Assembly (NCBI GenBank): GCA_016218905.1
Contig: JACRCS010000040.1
Location: 1-5,994 of the forward strand
Length of the DNA stretch: 5,994 bases
Source: Deltaproteobacteria bacterium
GTDB lineage: Bacteria > Desulfobacterota_C > Deferrisomatia > Deferrisomatales > JACRMM01
Direction: 5' to 3'
In this document: in pieces, positions 5,616 through 5,994 of the stretch
Numbering within the stretch: position 1 is the first letter of the stretch
Layout: each line of letters opens with the position of its first letter
The notes under the pieces: generated by a model
Told to the model about the DNA's origin: nothing
The model's input: the letters and a program-made list of their open reading frames with translations, nothing else
The model's database searches: none
Position numbers and translations under genes: made by a program

Positions 5616-5994
5616 ATGGAGCTGCCCCCCTTCTCCGTCAAGGACTGCGCCCACACGGCGCTGGCCACTGGAATCCGGGCCGAGGACCTCAAGGAGCTGC
5701 GCGACGGCGTCTCGCGGGCGCCCCTGGGCAGCCTCTACCAGCACTTCTGTGGGCGGCTCCTTCAACCCCGGTTCGATGAGCCCGAGTACAGCAACGACTT
5801 CGCGTCCTGGGCCTACCACGGCCTCCACGACAAGGTGCTCGCTGAGCGCCTGGCGGTGATCGACCCCGCTGACTTTGAAGGACTCGAACCGTTGCGCCAG
5901 GAGGTTCTCGAGGTGCTCGAAGAGCGTCTCGACGAGGGCCCCTCTGCCTCCTGGCCCAACGCCGACCAGCCCTTCTTCTTCGTTCAGTCCCAGA
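5616..5994 (+). CDS. DUF5752-like protein, N-terminal part, cut by right edge
   Basis: An open frame runs from ATG 5616 to the window end without a stop, giving 126 codons. It starts MELPPFSVKDCAHTALATG, followed by LKELRDGV (25-32) and GSLYQHFCGRLLQPRF (38-53). It then has DEPEYSNDFASWAYHGLHDK (54-73) and LAERLAVIDP, before an acidic helix with repeated Glu/Leu. From memory these segments match the DUF5752 family, whose function is not established. No signal peptide or membrane segment is seen, so it is probably cytoplasmic. The frame is open upstream to a stop at 5499-5501. Only GTG 5604 and ATG 5616 are sensible starts. I use the ATG because the family-like sequence begins there, although the GTG has the better ribosome binding site. 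Its position after trehalose and glycosylglycerate genes hints at a role in the same stress response, which is inference only. Confidence 0.8.
   Translation, partial: MELPPFSVKDCAHTALATGIRAEDLKELRDGVSRAPLGSLYQHFCGRLLQPRFDEPEYSNDFASWAYHGLHDKVLAERLAVIDPADFEGLEPLRQEVLEVLEERLDEGPSASWPNADQPFFFVQSQ

Noticed and set aside
5314..5859. + strand open frame (181 codons) covering the last spacer and the start of the final gene
   Set aside because: It is Arg/Ser/Pro-rich, shares no pattern with a known protein, and conflicts with the DUF5752-like frame from 5616, which reads much more like a real protein.
1..5994. CRISPR array, tRNA or rRNA gene, insertion sequence, phage or defence system
   Set aside because: I saw no spaced direct repeats, no cloverleaf-like segment, no transposase or integrase motif and no terminal inverted repeats on either strand.

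Overview
The window is GC-rich throughout and tightly coding, with every gene I accept on the + strand. The base composition, the gene families and the small secreted protein suggest a deltaproteobacterium-like (Desulfobacterota/Desulfuromonadota) or other environmental Gram-negative bacterium. No marker gene fixes the taxon, so this is an inference.

Positions 1-1211 hold a trehalose module: the C-terminal part of trehalose-6-phosphate synthase (otsA, entering from the left edge) and a complete trehalose-6-phosphate phosphatase (otsB), joined by an ATGA stop/start overlap. A spacer of 186 bases (1212-1397) follows.

Positions 1398-4826 hold a second compatible-solute module. It has a GT-A glycosyltransferase that looks distantly like mannosylglycerate synthase, a HAD-IIB phosphatase of the mannosyl/glucosyl-3-phosphoglycerate phosphatase family, and a GT81-like glucosyl-3-phosphoglycerate synthase. 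Stop and start codons abut or nearly abut, so these three genes are probably one operon. The expected chemistry is NDP-glucose + 3-phosphoglycerate -> glucosyl-3-phosphoglycerate (gpgS), then dephosphorylation to glucosylglycerate (gpgP). The extra transferase is the unexplained part. A second glycosylation, giving a diglycosylglycerate such as those known in Persephonella or Petrotoga, is a reasonable hypothesis.

Positions 4867-5389 hold a small secreted protein gene that appears to be broken by a 4-base tandem duplication (TGACTGAC, 5195-5202). Removing one copy restores a continuous frame with a convincing C-terminus. A spacer of about 220 bases (5390-5615) contains a possible sigma-70-type promoter. 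From 5616 to the right edge runs the N-terminal part of a DUF5752-like protein, which has no stop inside the window.

Taken together this is an osmolyte or stress-solute island combining trehalose and glycosylglycerate synthesis. The points most worth a second look are the unassigned glycosyltransferase, the frameshifted secreted protein, and the DUF5752 gene beside solute genes.
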